A DNA stretch of 7,238 nt from an uncultured Austwickia sp. (GTDB lineage Bacteria > Actinomycetota > Actinomycetes > Actinomycetales > Dermatophilaceae): positions 1 to 7,238 of the forward strand of contig CAKUSI010000178.1 in NCBI GenBank assembly GCA_934678955.1. Direction: 5' to 3'. Shown here piece after piece: positions 6,786-7,238 of the stretch (within the stretch, counting starts at the first letter, position 1; every line of letters begins with the position of its first letter). The position numbers were made by a program, and so were the translations under genes. Under the pieces are notes generated by a model. That model saw nothing but the letters and a program-made list of their open reading frames with translations, ran no database searches and was not told where the DNA came from.

Positions 6786-7180
6786 GCGTCGTCCTCAACA
6801 CAAATATCGTGTCGGCGTTGCGCCTGCGTGGCCGTCACCCGGTGGTCGAGGAGTGGGCAGCGTCGATGCCGGTGACCTCGCTCTTCGTCGCGGCGCCGAC
6901 GGTGGCAGAAATCGAGCGCGGGGTGGTTGCCAAGGAGCGCTCCGACCCGCCTCAGGGTCGGGTCTTGCGGCGGTGGTTCGAAGAGCGCGTCCTGGTGGCG
7001 TTCGCAGACCGCGTGCTTCCCTTCGACCTGCCGGCGGCACGTGTGCTCGCGAGATATCGCGCGCCAGAGCATTCCCCGCTCGACGACGCGCTGATCGCGG
7101 CGATTGCGCAGTCCTGCGACAAGGCAGTCGCCACGCGCAACCTCAAGCACTTCGGGCCGCTTAGCCCCAATACCGTTTAG
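6782..7180 (+). CDS. vapC: FitB/VapC-type PIN-domain toxin with altered first catalytic residue
   Basis: The PIN family cuts RNA using a cluster of acidic residues that binds Mg or Mn. This 132-residue protein has the normal FitB/VapC length and order: beta-1 V-V-L-N-T-N-I-V-S-A-L (3-13), T-V-A-E-I with E43, P-L-D-D-A-L-I-A-A with D101-D102, and A-T-R-N-L-K-H-F (117-124). The first motif is normally L-D-T-N. Here the Asp is Asn6 (codon AAC at 6797-6799), one base change from GAC. The usual Asp or Glu before the last Phe is His123, a position that varies in the family. E43 and D102 remain. The frame is otherwise intact, so this is a full-length but perhaps catalytically weakened toxin, not a frameshifted relic. 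It has no ribosome binding site of its own and is coupled to the antitoxin by a 4-base overlap. Confidence 0.88.
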   Translation: MSVVLNTNIVSALRLRGRHPVVEEWAASMPVTSLFVAAPTVAEIERGVVAKERSDPPQGRVLRRWFEERVLVAFADRVLPFDLPAARVLARYRAPEHSPLDDALIAAIAQSCDKAVATRNLKHFGPLSPNTV

Positions 7181-7238
7181 TTAGCAATGGGTGACGGTGA
7201 TGGTGGTGTCGATGCCGGGTTGGGGCCAGTCGACGTGA
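7181..7238 (-). CDS. C-terminal fragment of a convergent gene, cut by the window edge
   Basis: The minus strand from 7238 reads as an open, protein-like frame of 18 residues, H-V-D-W-P-Q-P-G-I-D-T-T-I-T-V-T-H-C, followed by TAA (7183-7181). The composition (Trp, Gln, alternating Thr/Ile/Val) is unlike the Arg/Pro-rich noise in the other frames. The stop directly abuts the toxin's TAG (7178-7180), so the two genes meet tail to tail with no gap. The rest lies outside the window and the family is not identifiable. It could be chance, as only 58 bases are visible. Confidence 0.35.
   Translation of the reverse strand, partial: HVDWPQPGIDTTITVTHC

Noticed and set aside
6428..7150. 240-codon minus-strand frame opposite the toxin-antitoxin pair
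   Set aside because: It is an antisense shadow rich in Arg/His/Ser. The plus strand holds two coupled genes with family motifs.

Overview
The window is GC-rich chromosomal DNA from a high-GC Gram-positive bacterium. It is most likely an actinomycete, and possibly a member of Micrococcales. The evidence is the strong G/C bias at third codon positions, GTG starts, strong purine-rich ribosome binding sites, the sequence type of the glycerol proteins, and terminators that lack a long U tract. I cannot name a species.

The left three quarters (about 36-5611) form a complete glycerol utilisation locus. A divergently transcribed SorC-type regulator (36-1064, minus) shares a roughly 150 bp control region with glpD (FAD-dependent glycerol-3-phosphate dehydrogenase). 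glpF (glycerol facilitator) and glpK (glycerol kinase) follow on the plus strand, and a strong hairpin terminator lies after glpK. The proteins act in sequence: GlpF admits glycerol, GlpK phosphorylates and traps it, and GlpD oxidises glycerol-3-phosphate to dihydroxyacetone phosphate while passing electrons to the quinone pool. The regulator probably senses a phosphorylated intermediate. The control region holds GTGCAC-type repeats spaced by about one or two helical turns. The glpD-glpF gap holds a perfect 20-bp stem closed by a GNRA-type tetraloop, plus two smaller hairpins just before the glpF ribosome binding site. glpF and glpK may therefore be controlled separately from glpD.

The right quarter is accessory. 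It contains a small secreted protein of unknown function on the minus strand (5741-6178), a gene-free stretch, and a FitAB/VapBC-type toxin-antitoxin pair (6558-7180) preceded by an inverted-repeat operator candidate. The toxin has Asn where the PIN family has its first catalytic Asp, so it may be inactive or altered. The last 58 bases read as the C-terminus of a convergent minus-strand gene whose stop codon directly abuts the toxin stop.

I found no IS element, CRISPR array, tRNA, rRNA or phage gene. Nothing here is clearly a wholly new system. The best leads are the structured glpD-glpF leader, the phased repeats at the divergent promoter, and the toxin with the substituted active site.
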